Source: an uncultured Collinsella sp.
Lineage (GTDB): Bacteria; Actinomycetota; Coriobacteriia; Coriobacteriales; Coriobacteriaceae
DNA: 64,000 nucleotides
Direction: 5' to 3'
NCBI GenBank assembly: GCA_934630855.1
Contig: CAKTWW010000004.1
Location: forward strand, 16,433 to 80,432
Within the stretch, counting starts at the first letter, position 1; each line of letters begins with the position of its first letter. Shown piece after piece: positions 50,745 to 59,936 of the stretch. The notes under the pieces are model-generated. The model saw only the letters and a program-made list of their open reading frames with translations. It searched no databases and was not told where the DNA came from. The translations under genes and the position numbers were made by a program.

Positions 50745-52175
50745 TTAGTTTGCCCCATGACCCATCTCGACGACCTTGGTCAGCGAACCAAACGCACCCT
50801 CGTCGGCCGAAAGCTGCGCCTCGGCGCACTCCAGCTGCACGGCAACGGCAGCAGGCGCGGTACCGCCCTCGGTCGTACGCGCGGCAACGATCGAAGGAAT
50901 ATCGAGCGCCTCGGTAATATCGTGCTCAAAGAGCGGGCTTGCCTCCTGGAAGACCTCAAACGGCAAATCCTCAAGGTTGCAACCGCGCTTCTCACACATC
51001 AGGACCAGGTGGCCCACCACGGCGTGCGCCTCGCGGAACGGCAGGCCGCGCTTAGCCAGGTAGTCGGCAACGTCGGTGGCGGCCAGGTGACCCACGCCGC
51101 ACTCGCGCGCCATGGCATCCTCGTTGACGGTCCAGGTCGAGATCATACCGGCCATAACGGACAGGCACTGCATAAGCGTGTGGGCCGTGTCGAGAGCGCC
51201 CTCCTTATCCTCCTGCAGGTCCTTGTTGTAGGCCAGCGGCAGGCCCTTCATGGTCACCAGCAGCTGGACCAGGTTGCCGTACACGCGGCCGCTCTTGCCA
51301 CGGATGAGTTCGGCGAAATCGGGGTTCTTCTTCTGCGGCATAATGGAAGAGCCGGTGGAGTACGAGTCAGACAGCGTGATGAAACCGAACTCGGAGCTCG
51401 ACCACAACACGATCTCCTCGGAAAGGCGCGAGAGGTGCATGGCCATGACGGAGCCGGCATAGTGCAGGTCGAGCAGGAAATCGCGGTCCGAAACAGCATC
51501 GAGCGAGTTGGGGATCACGCCCGCAAAACCAAGCTCGGCAGCCGTCATCTGGCGATCGAGCGGATAGCTAGTACCAGCGAGCGCGGCAGCGCCCAACGGG
51601 CAGTTGTCGGCAGCATCAAAGGCGGCCTTCAGGCGCGTAAAATCGCGGGCGAACATCCAGGAATAGGCAAGCAGATGGTGCGAGAGCAGCACAGGCTGAG
51701 CATGCTGCATGTGCGTATAGCCCGGCAGAATGACCTTGTCATACTTCTTGGCCGCATCCACCAGCACGTGACGCAGCTGCAGGTTGGCCTCCATGAGCTC
51801 CTTTGCCAACGCCTTGACGCCCAAGCGCGTATCGGTCGCCACCTGGTCGTTGCGCGAACGGCCGGTGTGCAGGCGCTTGCCAGCCTCGCCGATGCGGCGC
51901 GTCAGCTCACTCTCGATGGACATATGGATGTCCTCGTCGTTGATGTCGAAGGTAAAGTTGCCGGCATCGATGTCCTGCTCGATTCCGGTCAGGCCCTCGG
52001 CAATCGCTTGCTCATCCTCAACGCTGATGATGCCCTGTGCGGCCAGCATCTTGGCGTGTGCCTTGGAACCGGCGATATCCTGCTTATAGAGATGCTTGTC
52101 GACCGGCAGCGACGCACCGAACTCCTGCGTGACCTCGGCCACGCCCGCCTCAAAACGACCACCCCAAAGAGCCAT
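50745..52175 (-). CDS. argH: Argininosuccinate lyase
   Basis: A 476-residue fumarase/aspartase-superfamily enzyme that cleaves argininosuccinate to arginine and fumarate. It shows MALWGGRFEAGVAEVTQEF, HTGRSRNDQVATDTRL, PGYTHMQHAQPVLLSHHLL and the signature GSSIMPQKKNPDFAELIRGK. ATG 52175 follows AAAGGGGACGGTCCC. It lies downstream of argG and of a 56-codon gene on the same strand, ends at its own terminator, and is presumably controlled by the leader attenuator at 54073-54211. Confidence 0.96.
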   Translation of the reverse strand: MALWGGRFEAGVAEVTQEFGASLPVDKHLYKQDIAGSKAHAKMLAAQGIISVEDEQAIAEGLTGIEQDIDAGNFTFDINDEDIHMSIESELTRRIGEAGKRLHTGRSRNDQVATDTRLGVKALAKELMEANLQLRHVLVDAAKKYDKVILPGYTHMQHAQPVLLSHHLLAYSWMFARDFTRLKAAFDAADNCPLGAAALAGTSYPLDRQMTAAELGFAGVIPNSLDAVSDRDFLLDLHYAGSVMAMHLSRLSEEIVLWSSSEFGFITLSDSYSTGSSIMPQKKNPDFAELIRGKSGRVYGNLVQLLVTMKGLPLAYNKDLQEDKEGALDTAHTLMQCLSVMAGMISTWTVNEDAMARECGVGHLAATDVADYLAKRGLPFREAHAVVGHLVLMCEKRGCNLEDLPFEVFQEASPLFEHDITEALDIPSIVAARTTEGGTAPAAVAVQLECAEAQLSADEGAFGSLTKVVEMGHGAN

Positions 52176-52295
52176 GGGACCGTCCCCTTTCATCAAATAC
52201 CAGCGCACCAACGTCAGCGAACTACGAGGCGCGGTTAAAACGATTTACCAACAGCTAGTTTTGCACACACCCACGCCGCACGCGGGACTGGCAAC

Positions 52296-52466
52296 CTAAT
52301 TAGCAAAGAAGTGACGCACCATGCACTTGGCACCCAGCGACTCCCTCCTGAGATTACCCTGCGAGCCGTCGATCCAAGCCTTCAGGCTCATGGGAACTTC
52401 CTCGACCTTGGCGGAATCGAGCTCGGGCGCAAAAGAAAGCAGAGCGTGTGCAATAGCATCAAACAT
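52296..52466 (-). CDS. Small uncharacterised protein between argG and argH (56 aa)
   Basis: A 56-codon reading frame (starts MFDAIAHALLSFAPELDSAK, ends VRHFFAN) with a strong GAGGAG site 8 nt before its ATG. It lies in the 530-bp gap between argG and argH and has the same orientation. Composition looks protein-like (balanced hydrophobic, charged, two Trp/Phe-rich spots). There is one Cys, no membrane segment and no recognised domain. A hairpin at 52519-52548 lies upstream. I do not recognise the family. Its placement suggests co-expression with arginine synthesis. Confidence 0.65.
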   Translation of the reverse strand: MFDAIAHALLSFAPELDSAKVEEVPMSLKAWIDGSQGNLRRESLGAKCMVRHFFAN

Positions 52467-52518
52467 AGTAGGTACTCCTCAGATATAAAGAGGCGCAGGG
52501 CCGTCAAATTGATAGCAA

Positions 52519-52548
52519 GAGCCCCGCCGGACAACCCCGGCGGGGCTC
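52519..52548 (-). terminator. Terminator-like hairpin after argG
   Basis: Transcript-sense GAGCCCCGCCGG pairs perfectly with CCGGCGGGGCTC around six bases, followed by TTGCTATCAATTT. The U-tract is weak, so partial read-through to the small gene and argH is likely. Confidence 0.65.
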
Positions 52549-52705
52549 GGACTCAGCCGCAGACGCGGCATCATATATGCGGGCGGAACGTAGGGGCCAC
52601 CGATGTTAAGAAGTGTCAGCAAGCATAACGAAAGGTAGGGACCCCATGCGCCCGTTATGTATCACGCGGATGGGCCGCGCGGATACCAAGGGAAGGAAAG
52701 AAGCC

Positions 52706-53932
52706 TTACGCCTGGGCGGCAGCGGAGCTGGGGCCCTGGACCTTAGCCCACGTCTTGAGCGACAGCGTGTCAATCTCGATAAAGCCGGCGCTGGCCTTCT
52801 CGTCAAACGTAGTGTCGCGGTCGTAGGTAGCCAGACCGTAGTCATAGAGGCTGAACGGGCTCTTGCGGCCGACGACATGGCAGTTGCCCTTAAAGAACTT
52901 CAGACGGACGGTGCCGGTCACGAACTTCTGGGTGTCGGCCATAAAGGCGTCGAGCGCGTTCTTGAGCGGGCTGTACCACTGGCCGTTGTACACGGCGGTG
53001 GCCCAATCCTGCTCGAGCTTGATCTTGGTCTTGAGCAGGTCGCCCTCGACGCAGATATCCTCGAGCGCCTTGTGGGCGGTGATGAGCGTCAGGGCGCCGG
53101 GAACCTCGTAGCACTCGCGGCTCTTAAGGCCCACCAGACGATCCTCGACCAGGTCGAGACGGCCAAAGCCGTTATCGCCGGAGATCTTGTTGAGGGCGAT
53201 GACGATCTCGGAGAGCTTCATCTTCTTGCCGTCGACGGCAACGGGCTTGCCGGCCTCAAACTCAATCTCGGTGTAGGTCGGGGTATCGGGCGTGTCCTCA
53301 GGGTTCTTGGTCATAACCCAGGCGTCGTCGAGCGGCTCGTTCCAGGGATCCTCCAGGTGACCGCACTCGATGGCGCGACCCCAAAGGTTGTCATCGATGG
53401 AATAGGGGTTGTCGTTGGCACCCTCGGGAACCGGCACGTTGTGGGCGTGGGCATAGGCGACCTCGTCCGGACGGCACTTCAGATCCCACTCGCGAACCGG
53501 GGCGATAACCTTGAGCTCGGGGTCGAGGGCCTTGACGGCAGCCTCAAAACGGACCTGGTCGTTACCCTTGCCGGTGCAGCCGTGGGCGACATAGGTGGCG
53601 CCAAACTCGTGGGCGACCTCGACGAGCTTCTTGGCAAGCAGCGGACGGGACAGAGCGGAGAGCAGCGGGTACTTGTTCTCATACATGGAGTTGGCGGCGA
53701 TGGCCTTGGTCAGGAACTCATCGGAGAACTCATCGCGCAGGTCGAGCACCTGGCAATCCAGAACGCCCAGATCGAGGGCCTTCTGCTTCTTGGCATCCAG
53801 GCCGGTCTCCTCCTGGCCCACGTTGCCGCAGACACAAACGACATCGAGATTCTTCTCATCCTGAAGCCACTTGACACATACGGATGTATCAAGACCACCG
53901 GAATATGCGAGAACGACTTTTTCCTTGCTCAT
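52706..53932 (-). CDS. argG: Argininosuccinate synthase
   Basis: A 408-residue ATP-dependent ligase joining citrulline and aspartate. The N-terminal PP-loop is VVLAYSGGLDTSVCVKWL. Other family text is FGATYVAHGCTGKGNDQVRFE, NPYSIDDNLWGRAIE, and LVGLKSRECYEVPGALTLI. ATG 53932 follows GAAAGGAAACAGCC. The mRNA leader of about 280 nt contains an arginine-rich leader peptide and a terminator (54073-54211), so expression is probably set by arginyl-tRNA supply. Confidence 0.96.
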   Translation of the reverse strand: MSKEKVVLAYSGGLDTSVCVKWLQDEKNLDVVCVCGNVGQEETGLDAKKQKALDLGVLDCQVLDLRDEFSDEFLTKAIAANSMYENKYPLLSALSRPLLAKKLVEVAHEFGATYVAHGCTGKGNDQVRFEAAVKALDPELKVIAPVREWDLKCRPDEVAYAHAHNVPVPEGANDNPYSIDDNLWGRAIECGHLEDPWNEPLDDAWVMTKNPEDTPDTPTYTEIEFEAGKPVAVDGKKMKLSEIVIALNKISGDNGFGRLDLVEDRLVGLKSRECYEVPGALTLITAHKALEDICVEGDLLKTKIKLEQDWATAVYNGQWYSPLKNALDAFMADTQKFVTGTVRLKFFKGNCHVVGRKSPFSLYDYGLATYDRDTTFDEKASAGFIEIDTLSLKTWAKVQGPSSAAAQA

Positions 53933-54072
53933 GGCTGTTTCCTTTCGCCCTTGGTAGCTAGTTAGAACATCGGTCAGTTGCAAGTCACCTTGAGGTCAAA
54001 AACCGTGCAATATCAGGTTAAATAGCAAATTGCGGCACAACATGCCCTAGAAACATGCGTCTATGTCGTGCT

Positions 54073-54150
54073 AAAACCCGACGACCTCAAAATGACTCTG
54101 TTGAGGCATTTCGCCCCATGCGGACAGAGACGATTGTTATCGTCGTCGGG
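54073..54150 (-). promoter_or_regulatory. Transcription attenuator of argG: long-range terminator overlapping leader Arg codons
   Basis: Transcript-sense CCCGACGAC (54142-54150), which is part of the leader peptide's last Arg codons, pairs perfectly with GTCGTCGGG (54077-54085), and TTTTAG follows. The distal arm is preceded by TTGAGG pairing with CCTCAA (54101-54106), so the terminator stacks on an inner stem. Competing hairpins are GACGAT/ATCGTC right after the leader stop and CTCTGT/ACAGAG. A ribosome stalled on the Arg codons would cover the proximal arm and block the terminator. Confidence 0.7.
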
Positions 54151-54211
54151 AAATTGCGCGCTGGCGTCGGATGGCATTGTCTGCAGTGGTGATGATCTTT
54201 ACGAACTGCAT
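54137..54211 (-). CDS. Arginine-rich leader peptide of argG (24 aa)
   Basis: The 24-codon frame reads MQFVKIITTADNAIRRQRAI then SRRR and stop. Six of 24 residues are Arg; the last three codons are all CGA, which is uncommon in this GC-rich genome. ATG 54211 has a strong site, GAAAGGAGAGGCAG. The frame ends inside the structure described at 54073-54150 and lies about 200 nt before argG. The layout is that of amino-acid biosynthetic leader peptides such as TrpL or HisL, here with arginine as the sensed residue. It is too short to act as an enzyme. Confidence 0.72.
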   Translation of the reverse strand: MQFVKIITTADNAIRRQRAISRRR

Positions 54212-54485
54212 CTGCCTCTCCTTTCACGTATCGCCTAGCGCAATTCAAATATCGCAAACGGTACCTTTTCCTCGGTAAGCGGCGCTTTTGCCGTCTCCGT
54301 TTTCGATGTTCGCTATCATACGCTAAAGTGCTTCCTGCACAAGCGACAAATTCAAATTTCTGAAAAGTTTTTTCATTACTTTGTGAAGAGTGGTGCAAAC
54401 GCGCGCCAGTCCTGCGAAAATACGCTCGACTAGTAGTTGATGGCTATAACGTCTGAAACAATTTCGAAACGAAAGGCGCGCTTTT

Positions 54486-55313
54486 ATGCAAACTTACGAA
54501 TCGGACGCCAATATCGGCAACATTAAGATTCTCGCCGTCGATATGGACAAGACGCTGCTGACCGACGAGCGCGTGCTGCCCCAGGGCCTCGATGAGCGCC
54601 TGGACAAGCTCGCCGACGCCGGCATCGTATTCTGCCCCGCCAGTGGACGTCCCGCCCCCAAGCTCGAGGAAATGTTCGAGGGCATTAAGAACCGCCTCGC
54701 GTTTTGCCCCGACAACGGTGCCTGCGTCATCTATCGCGGCAACTATATCTATAAGAGCAACATCGACGTTGCTCTGTACCAGCAAGTGCTTGCCTGTGCC
54801 TCGGAGGACCCGCGCGCCGTTCCCGTGCTGTGCTGCTACGACGAGTTTTACGTGCTCGCCCGCGACCACCAGTATCACGACGAGATCAGCGTCTACTACA
54901 ACACGATCAACTACGTCGATACCTTTGAGGGTCTCGACATCGAGTCCAACAAGATCTCGATCTTCTTCCCCGCCTATGATGCCGAACCCGCATTCCGCGA
55001 GACCTATAGCCCCGAGTTCTCGGACAAGCTCTACGTCACCAACGCCGGGCGCGAGTGGATCGACTTTATGAACCTGGGCGTCGACAAGGGCGCCGGCGTG
55101 GCACACCTGTGCGAGCAGCTCGACATCGACATCGCCGATGCCGCCGCCGTGGGCGATACCTACAACGACATCCCCATGCTTGAGCGCGTCGGCCACAGCT
55201 TTATCGTGGACAATGCCGAAGAGCATATGAATGCGCATGCCAAATGGCGCATTCCGAGCAACAACGACGGGGGCGTACTGACGCTCATCGACGCCATCTT
55301 GGCGGCTCGGTAA
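54486..55313 (+). CDS. Cof-type HAD phosphatase
   Basis: A 275-residue HAD-IIB (Cof) hydrolase. Motif I is ILAVDMDKTLLTDERVLP, motif II is the Ser of FCPASGRPAPKL, motif III is Lys in LGVDKGAGVAHLCEQL, and motif IV is AAVGDTYNDIPMLERVG. The C2 cap domain lies between about 85 and 190. It probably dephosphorylates sugar phosphates or a cofactor. ATG 54486 follows CGAAAGGCGCGCTTTT. It is divergent from argG. Confidence 0.9.
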   Translation: MQTYESDANIGNIKILAVDMDKTLLTDERVLPQGLDERLDKLADAGIVFCPASGRPAPKLEEMFEGIKNRLAFCPDNGACVIYRGNYIYKSNIDVALYQQVLACASEDPRAVPVLCCYDEFYVLARDHQYHDEISVYYNTINYVDTFEGLDIESNKISIFFPAYDAEPAFRETYSPEFSDKLYVTNAGREWIDFMNLGVDKGAGVAHLCEQLDIDIADAAAVGDTYNDIPMLERVGHSFIVDNAEEHMNAHAKWRIPSNNDGGVLTLIDAILAAR

Positions 55314-55324
55314 TCTATCCCGTC

Positions 55325-55450
55325 GCCATGCCCGGGGCCGGCCGTTTGATTTTTGCTCGGTCAGGTCCTGGGCTCGCTCGAAGGCCACATTAAGTGGCCT
55401 TCGGCTCGTGCGGAATCTACAAAAATCAAACGGCCGGCTCCGGGCATGGC
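55325..55450. repeat. Nested long inverted repeat (31-bp arms, 30 matching)
   Basis: The left arm at 55325-55355 (GCCATGCCCGGGGCCGGCCG then TTTGATTTTTG) returns inverted at 55420-55450 with one mismatch. In the centre CGAAGGCCAC-ATTAA-GTGGCCTTCG (55379-55403) is a second perfect hairpin. It lies just after the Cof phosphatase and before the convergent polA. Confidence 0.85.
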
Positions 55451-55512
55451 TATGTTGACCTTGCTTGCCGCCTAGATGGTGTCTTGAGTGCCTAGATACT
55501 TGGCTGATATTT

Positions 55513-55559
55513 TGGAAAGAAGGACGCTCCTTGTTGATGAGGGGCGTCCTTCTGTTTTT
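55513..55559. terminator. Bidirectional terminator near the polA end
   Basis: AGAAGGACGC pairs with GCGTCCTTCT, with an inner TCC/GGG-type pairing. On the plus strand GTTTTTGG follows; on the minus strand TTCC then AAAATAT. It lies 30 nt beyond the polA stop. Confidence 0.7.
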
Positions 55560-55586
55560 GGTTACTTTGGAACTGTGGGGGCTTCT

Positions 55587-58337
55587 CTATTTGGCGTCTG
55601 CCCAGGTTATGCCGGTGCTGGCTTCGGCGATCAGCGGCACGCGGAGGTCTACTACGTGTTCCATGACGTCGCGGACCATCGCGGTGAGGCGCTCGACTTC
55701 GTCGACGGGGCACTCAAAGTCCAGTTCGTCGTGTACCTGCAGGATCATGTGGGCGGCAAAGCCCTCTTCTTCTAGGCGGCGACTTACGCGAGCCATGGCA
55801 ATTTTGATGATGTCGGCCGCGGTGCCCTGCATGGGGTGGTTCATGGCCGTGCGTTCGCCAAAGCCGCGGAGCTGCGGGTTTTTGGCCTTGAGCTCGGGAA
55901 TGTGACGGCGGCGGCCATACATGGTCTCGGCATAGCCCGTCTGTTTGGCGCGCGCCACCACGTTGTCCAAGAACGTGCGCACGCCCGGATAGGCCTCGTA
56001 GTAGCGATCGATCATGTCACGCGCCTCGACCATCGAGATGTGCAGCGACTGCGACAGACCGTAGGCCTGCTGACCATACACGATGCCAAAGTTTACGGCC
56101 TTGGCACGGCTGCGCATATCGGGCGTCACCTCGGAGACCGGCACGCCAAACACACGCGCGGCCGTCTCGGCATGGAAGTCCTCGCCCTCGTTAAAGGCGC
56201 GCACCAGGTGCTCGTCACCCGAGAGATGCGCGAGCAGGCGCAGCTCGATCTGCGAGTAGTCCACCGCCAAAAAGACGCTCCCCTCGCCCGCCGAGAACGC
56301 CGTCTTGACAGTACGGCCCAACTCCGAGCGCGTCGGAATATTCTGCAGGTTGGGGTCACTCGAGGACAGACGGCCCGTCGCGGTGATGGTCTGGTTGTAC
56401 GTAGTATGTACACGACCGTCGCCACGGCGCAACGGACCCAACGTATCCAGATAGGTCGACTTGATCTTGGACTTCTCACGCCAGTCCAGAATCTGGCGGA
56501 CGATCTCGTGGTCGCGCGCAAGGTCGCTCAACACCTTGGCATTGGTCGAATAATAGCCGCGCTTGGTCTTTTTGAGGCCCTTGGTCGGAAGCCCCATCAC
56601 ATCAAAGAGCACGTGCGACAGCTGCATGGGGCTGCCGATGTTGAAGGTCTCGTCGCCGGCCAGATCGCGAATGTTGCGTTCAACCTCGGCGATCTGGGTC
56701 GCCAGACCCTCGGACAGACTATGCAGGCGGTCAGGATCAACGAGCATGCCCGCGCGCTCCATCTTGGCGAGCACCGGCACGAGCGGCATCTCGATGCCGT
56801 CGAACACGTTGGCGGCATTCTCGCGCGTCATGCGGTCGCGCAGCGGGGCCACCAGGGCCAGCGTCAGGGCCGCCGTGCGAGCAGCGGGTACGGGCGCGTC
56901 CTCGCCGGCACCTTCCGCGCCGCGGGCCGCAGGCAGCGACATCTGAAGATAGGTATCGGCCAGATACGCCTCGTCAAACTCGGAGCGGTCGGAATCAAGC
57001 AGGTAGGCCGCGACAACGGTATCGAAGATGCGCGTGGAATCGGCCGACAGCGGATCCATGAGCTCGGGCTCGGACGAATCGATGGGCGAAAGCTCGTGCA
57101 GCAGCGTCTTCATATCTGGGCTCGCCACACGACCCTCCATAAACAGGCGCGCGAGTACGCCGGCGATCGCGCCGTGGGCAACGTTGAAGCCATCGACCGC
57201 AGCCGACGTGCCGCCGTCGCCCTCCTCGAGCGCGAACAGGCCCTTAGAAGTCGCCAGCCACAACGTGCGCGTCAAGCCAAAGAGCGCGCCCTCTTCCTTG
57301 TCGTCATCCACCACGGCGGCGACCCACTCGCCGACCTCGATCGCGCGGGAAACCTCGGACGCCACGGCGGCAAGCGCCTCAGCGTCGCCCGCAGCGGCAC
57401 GCACCACCGCGGGCATCTCAAATATACTGGCAGTAGCCACGGCCCCACCCTCGCCGCCAATAAGCGCCAAGAAGCGGTTCTGCATGGCCGTGATGCCGAG
57501 CGTACCCAACGCCGCGGAAACCTCGTCGGCAGAAAACGCCGGGAAGGACGTCGCATCAAAATCGAGCTCGACGGGTGCATCGGTGCGGATGGTCGCGACC
57601 TTGCGGCTCAGCAGCGCGTCGTCAATGTGCGCGCGCAGGTTCTCGCCCATCTTGCCCTTGACCTCATCGGCATGCGCGATGACCTCGTCCAGACTGCCAT
57701 ACTGCGCAATAAGCGCGCTCGCCTTTTTGGGGCCGATGCCCGGCACGCCGGGGATGTTATCGGACGTGTCGCCCTTCAGGCCGTAAAAATCAGGCACAAG
57801 CGCCGGCGTAATGCCGTGATACAGATCGTCCACGCTCTCGGGCGTCATAATCGCCACATCGGACAGGCCCTTGCGGGTCGAAACTACATTGACGTGCTCG
57901 GTCACGAGCTGGTACATATCGCGGTCGCCGGTCACCAGCAGCATGTCGCAGCCGGCTTCCTCGCCCAGGCGCGCCATGGTGCCCAGGATGTCATCGCCTT
58001 CCCAGCCCTCGGACTGCAGAATCGGCACGTTGAGTGCTGCAAGCAGCTCCTTAATCATGGGAAACTGCGCATGCAGGTCGGGATCCATGGGCGGGCGCTG
58101 CGCCTTGTACTGTGGCAGCATCTCCATGCGCACGCGCGGCTTGCCCTTATCGAACGCCACGACCACACCATCAGGATCAAAGGCGTCAATCATCTTGAGG
58201 AACATATTCAAGAAGCCAAAGATCGCGTTGGTGGGGCGACCGTCCGGCGCATTCATGGTGGGCGGCACGGCGTGGAAGGCGCGGTGCATGAGCGAGTTGC
58301 CGTCGATGACGGCAAAGGTACGGCGCTTGTCAGACAT
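55587..58337 (-). CDS. polA: DNA polymerase I
   Basis: A 916-residue family A polymerase. Residues 1-290 are the 5'-3' exonuclease (VIDGNSLMHRAFHA, DRDMYQLV, FYGLKGDTSDNIPGVPGIG). A middle domain (about 300-490) is the remnant of the 3'-5' exonuclease; I do not see the FDTE-type metal motif, so proofreading is probably lost, as in many Gram-positives. The polymerase domain has motif A VFLAVDYSQIELRLLAHLSG, the O-helix RAKAVNFGIVYGQQAYGL and motif C LQVHDELDFE. ATG 58337 follows GAGGTATTCAAT. Confidence 0.95.
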   Translation of the reverse strand: MSDKRRTFAVIDGNSLMHRAFHAVPPTMNAPDGRPTNAIFGFLNMFLKMIDAFDPDGVVVAFDKGKPRVRMEMLPQYKAQRPPMDPDLHAQFPMIKELLAALNVPILQSEGWEGDDILGTMARLGEEAGCDMLLVTGDRDMYQLVTEHVNVVSTRKGLSDVAIMTPESVDDLYHGITPALVPDFYGLKGDTSDNIPGVPGIGPKKASALIAQYGSLDEVIAHADEVKGKMGENLRAHIDDALLSRKVATIRTDAPVELDFDATSFPAFSADEVSAALGTLGITAMQNRFLALIGGEGGAVATASIFEMPAVVRAAAGDAEALAAVASEVSRAIEVGEWVAAVVDDDKEEGALFGLTRTLWLATSKGLFALEEGDGGTSAAVDGFNVAHGAIAGVLARLFMEGRVASPDMKTLLHELSPIDSSEPELMDPLSADSTRIFDTVVAAYLLDSDRSEFDEAYLADTYLQMSLPAARGAEGAGEDAPVPAARTAALTLALVAPLRDRMTRENAANVFDGIEMPLVPVLAKMERAGMLVDPDRLHSLSEGLATQIAEVERNIRDLAGDETFNIGSPMQLSHVLFDVMGLPTKGLKKTKRGYYSTNAKVLSDLARDHEIVRQILDWREKSKIKSTYLDTLGPLRRGDGRVHTTYNQTITATGRLSSSDPNLQNIPTRSELGRTVKTAFSAGEGSVFLAVDYSQIELRLLAHLSGDEHLVRAFNEGEDFHAETAARVFGVPVSEVTPDMRSRAKAVNFGIVYGQQAYGLSQSLHISMVEARDMIDRYYEAYPGVRTFLDNVVARAKQTGYAETMYGRRRHIPELKAKNPQLRGFGERTAMNHPMQGTAADIIKIAMARVSRRLEEEGFAAHMILQVHDELDFECPVDEVERLTAMVRDVMEHVVDLRVPLIAEASTGITWADAK

Positions 58338-58503
58338 ATTGAATACCTCGCTTTGGGCTGGGCACGGTTTGCTCACTCCAGTTTACACGCTCCCCGCCCC
58401 GCGGCCACCGCACATCAGGCTCCCCTGCCACCGCGAGCCCGCGCGTGATACGATGGCTCACGGTACATCAATCAGCACGATCGATCCGAAAGGAGCCTGC
58501 GTC

Positions 58504-59901
58504 ATGGAGCGTCCCTGCGCATGGAAAAAGTACACGCCACAGCAGATCGAGGAGCTCGAGGAGCTTTGCCGCGGCTATAAGCAGTTTTTGAGTGAGAACA
58601 AGACCGAGCGCCTGTGCGTCAAGGCCGGCATCAAGATGGCCGAGGAGGCGGGCTACGTCAATCTGGAGACCGTGATTGCCGAGGGCCGCGCGCTCAAGGC
58701 CGGCGACAAGGTCTACGCCGCCAACCACGGCAAGGACCTCATGCTCGTCAACCTGGGCACCGCCACGCTCGAGCAGGGCTTTAACATCCTGGGCGCCCAC
58801 GTGGACTCGCCGCGCCTGGACCTCAAGCAGAACCCCGCCTTCGAGGCCGGCGACATGGCTTATCTCGACACGCACTACTATGGCGGCGTCAAGAGCTACC
58901 ACTGGGTCGCTTCCCCGCTCGCACTCGTAGGCGTCATCTGCAAAAAGGACGGCACCACCGTCGACATCAACATCGGTGACAAGGCCGATGACCCGGTCTT
59001 TACCATCTCTGACCTGCTGATCCATCTCTCGAGCGAGCAGTTGTCCAAGCCCGCCAAGGACGCCGTCGACGCCGAGATCCTCGACGTGATCGTGGGCGGC
59101 CGTCCCGTCAAGTTTGACGAGGACGACAAGGACGCCCCCAAGGAGCCCGTCAAGCAGATGTTCCTGAACATCCTCAAGGAGCAGTACGACGTCGAGGAGG
59201 AGGACTTCCTCTCCGCCGAGATCGAGGTCGTGCCCGCCGGCCCGGCCCGCGACATGGGCCTCGACCGTTCCATGATCTTGGGTTATGGCCACGACGACCG
59301 CGTGTGTGCCTATCCGTCCATGCTCGCCCAAATTGACGTCGCCAACGTCGAGCGCACGAGCATCACGCTCATCGTCGACAAGGAGGAGATCGGTTCCGTG
59401 GGTGCCACCGGCATGACGAGCCGCTTCTTCGAGAACACCGTCGCCGAGATCATGACGCTCGCCGGCGAGGACAGCCCGCTGGCCCTGCGCCGCGCGCTCG
59501 CCCACAGCCGCATGCTCTCCTCCGACGTCTCCGCCGGCTTCGACCCGGGCTACGCCGGCAAGTTCGAGACCAAGAACGCCGCCTTCATGGGTCGCGGCCT
59601 GTGCTTTAACAAGTACACGGGCAGCCGCGGCAAGGGCGGCTCCAACGACGCCGATGCCGAGTACATGGCACTTATCCGCGACATCATGGACGAGGCCGGC
59701 GTGGACTTCCAGACCTGCGAGCTCGGTCGCGTCAACGCAGGCGGCGGCGGCACCATCGCCTACATCATGGCCAAGTATGGCATGAACGTCATCGATTCCG
59801 GCGTGGCCGTCCTGTCCATGCACGCCCTGTGGGAGGTCGCCAACAAGGCCGATATCTACGAGGCCTATCGCGGCTACAAGGCCTTCATCGAGCGCGCCTA
59901 A
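58504..59901 (+). CDS. M18-family aminopeptidase
   Basis: A 465-residue zinc aminopeptidase. The metal-binding landmarks are ILGAHVDSPRLDLKQNP (first His and Asp), IVDKEEIGSVGATG (catalytic Glu pair), SADVSAGFDP-type SSDVSAGFDPGYAGKFE, and the closing His in VLSMHALWEVANKAD. It removes N-terminal residues, often acidic or neutral, in the cytoplasm. ATG 58504 follows GAAAGGAGCCTGCGTC. It is divergent from polA. A family-1 repeat follows at 59937. Confidence 0.93.
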   Translation: MERPCAWKKYTPQQIEELEELCRGYKQFLSENKTERLCVKAGIKMAEEAGYVNLETVIAEGRALKAGDKVYAANHGKDLMLVNLGTATLEQGFNILGAHVDSPRLDLKQNPAFEAGDMAYLDTHYYGGVKSYHWVASPLALVGVICKKDGTTVDINIGDKADDPVFTISDLLIHLSSEQLSKPAKDAVDAEILDVIVGGRPVKFDEDDKDAPKEPVKQMFLNILKEQYDVEEEDFLSAEIEVVPAGPARDMGLDRSMILGYGHDDRVCAYPSMLAQIDVANVERTSITLIVDKEEIGSVGATGMTSRFFENTVAEIMTLAGEDSPLALRRALAHSRMLSSDVSAGFDPGYAGKFETKNAAFMGRGLCFNKYTGSRGKGGSNDADAEYMALIRDIMDEAGVDFQTCELGRVNAGGGGTIAYIMAKYGMNVIDSGVAVLSMHALWEVANKADIYEAYRGYKAFIERA

Positions 59902-59936
59902 CCACCCCTCGTAGAGCGCAACAAACCAGCCCTCAT

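Noticed and set aside
54087..54398. 103-codon minus-strand frame upstream of argG
   Set aside because: It has no ribosome-binding site and a basic, biased composition. The 24-codon leader peptide in a different frame explains the region better.
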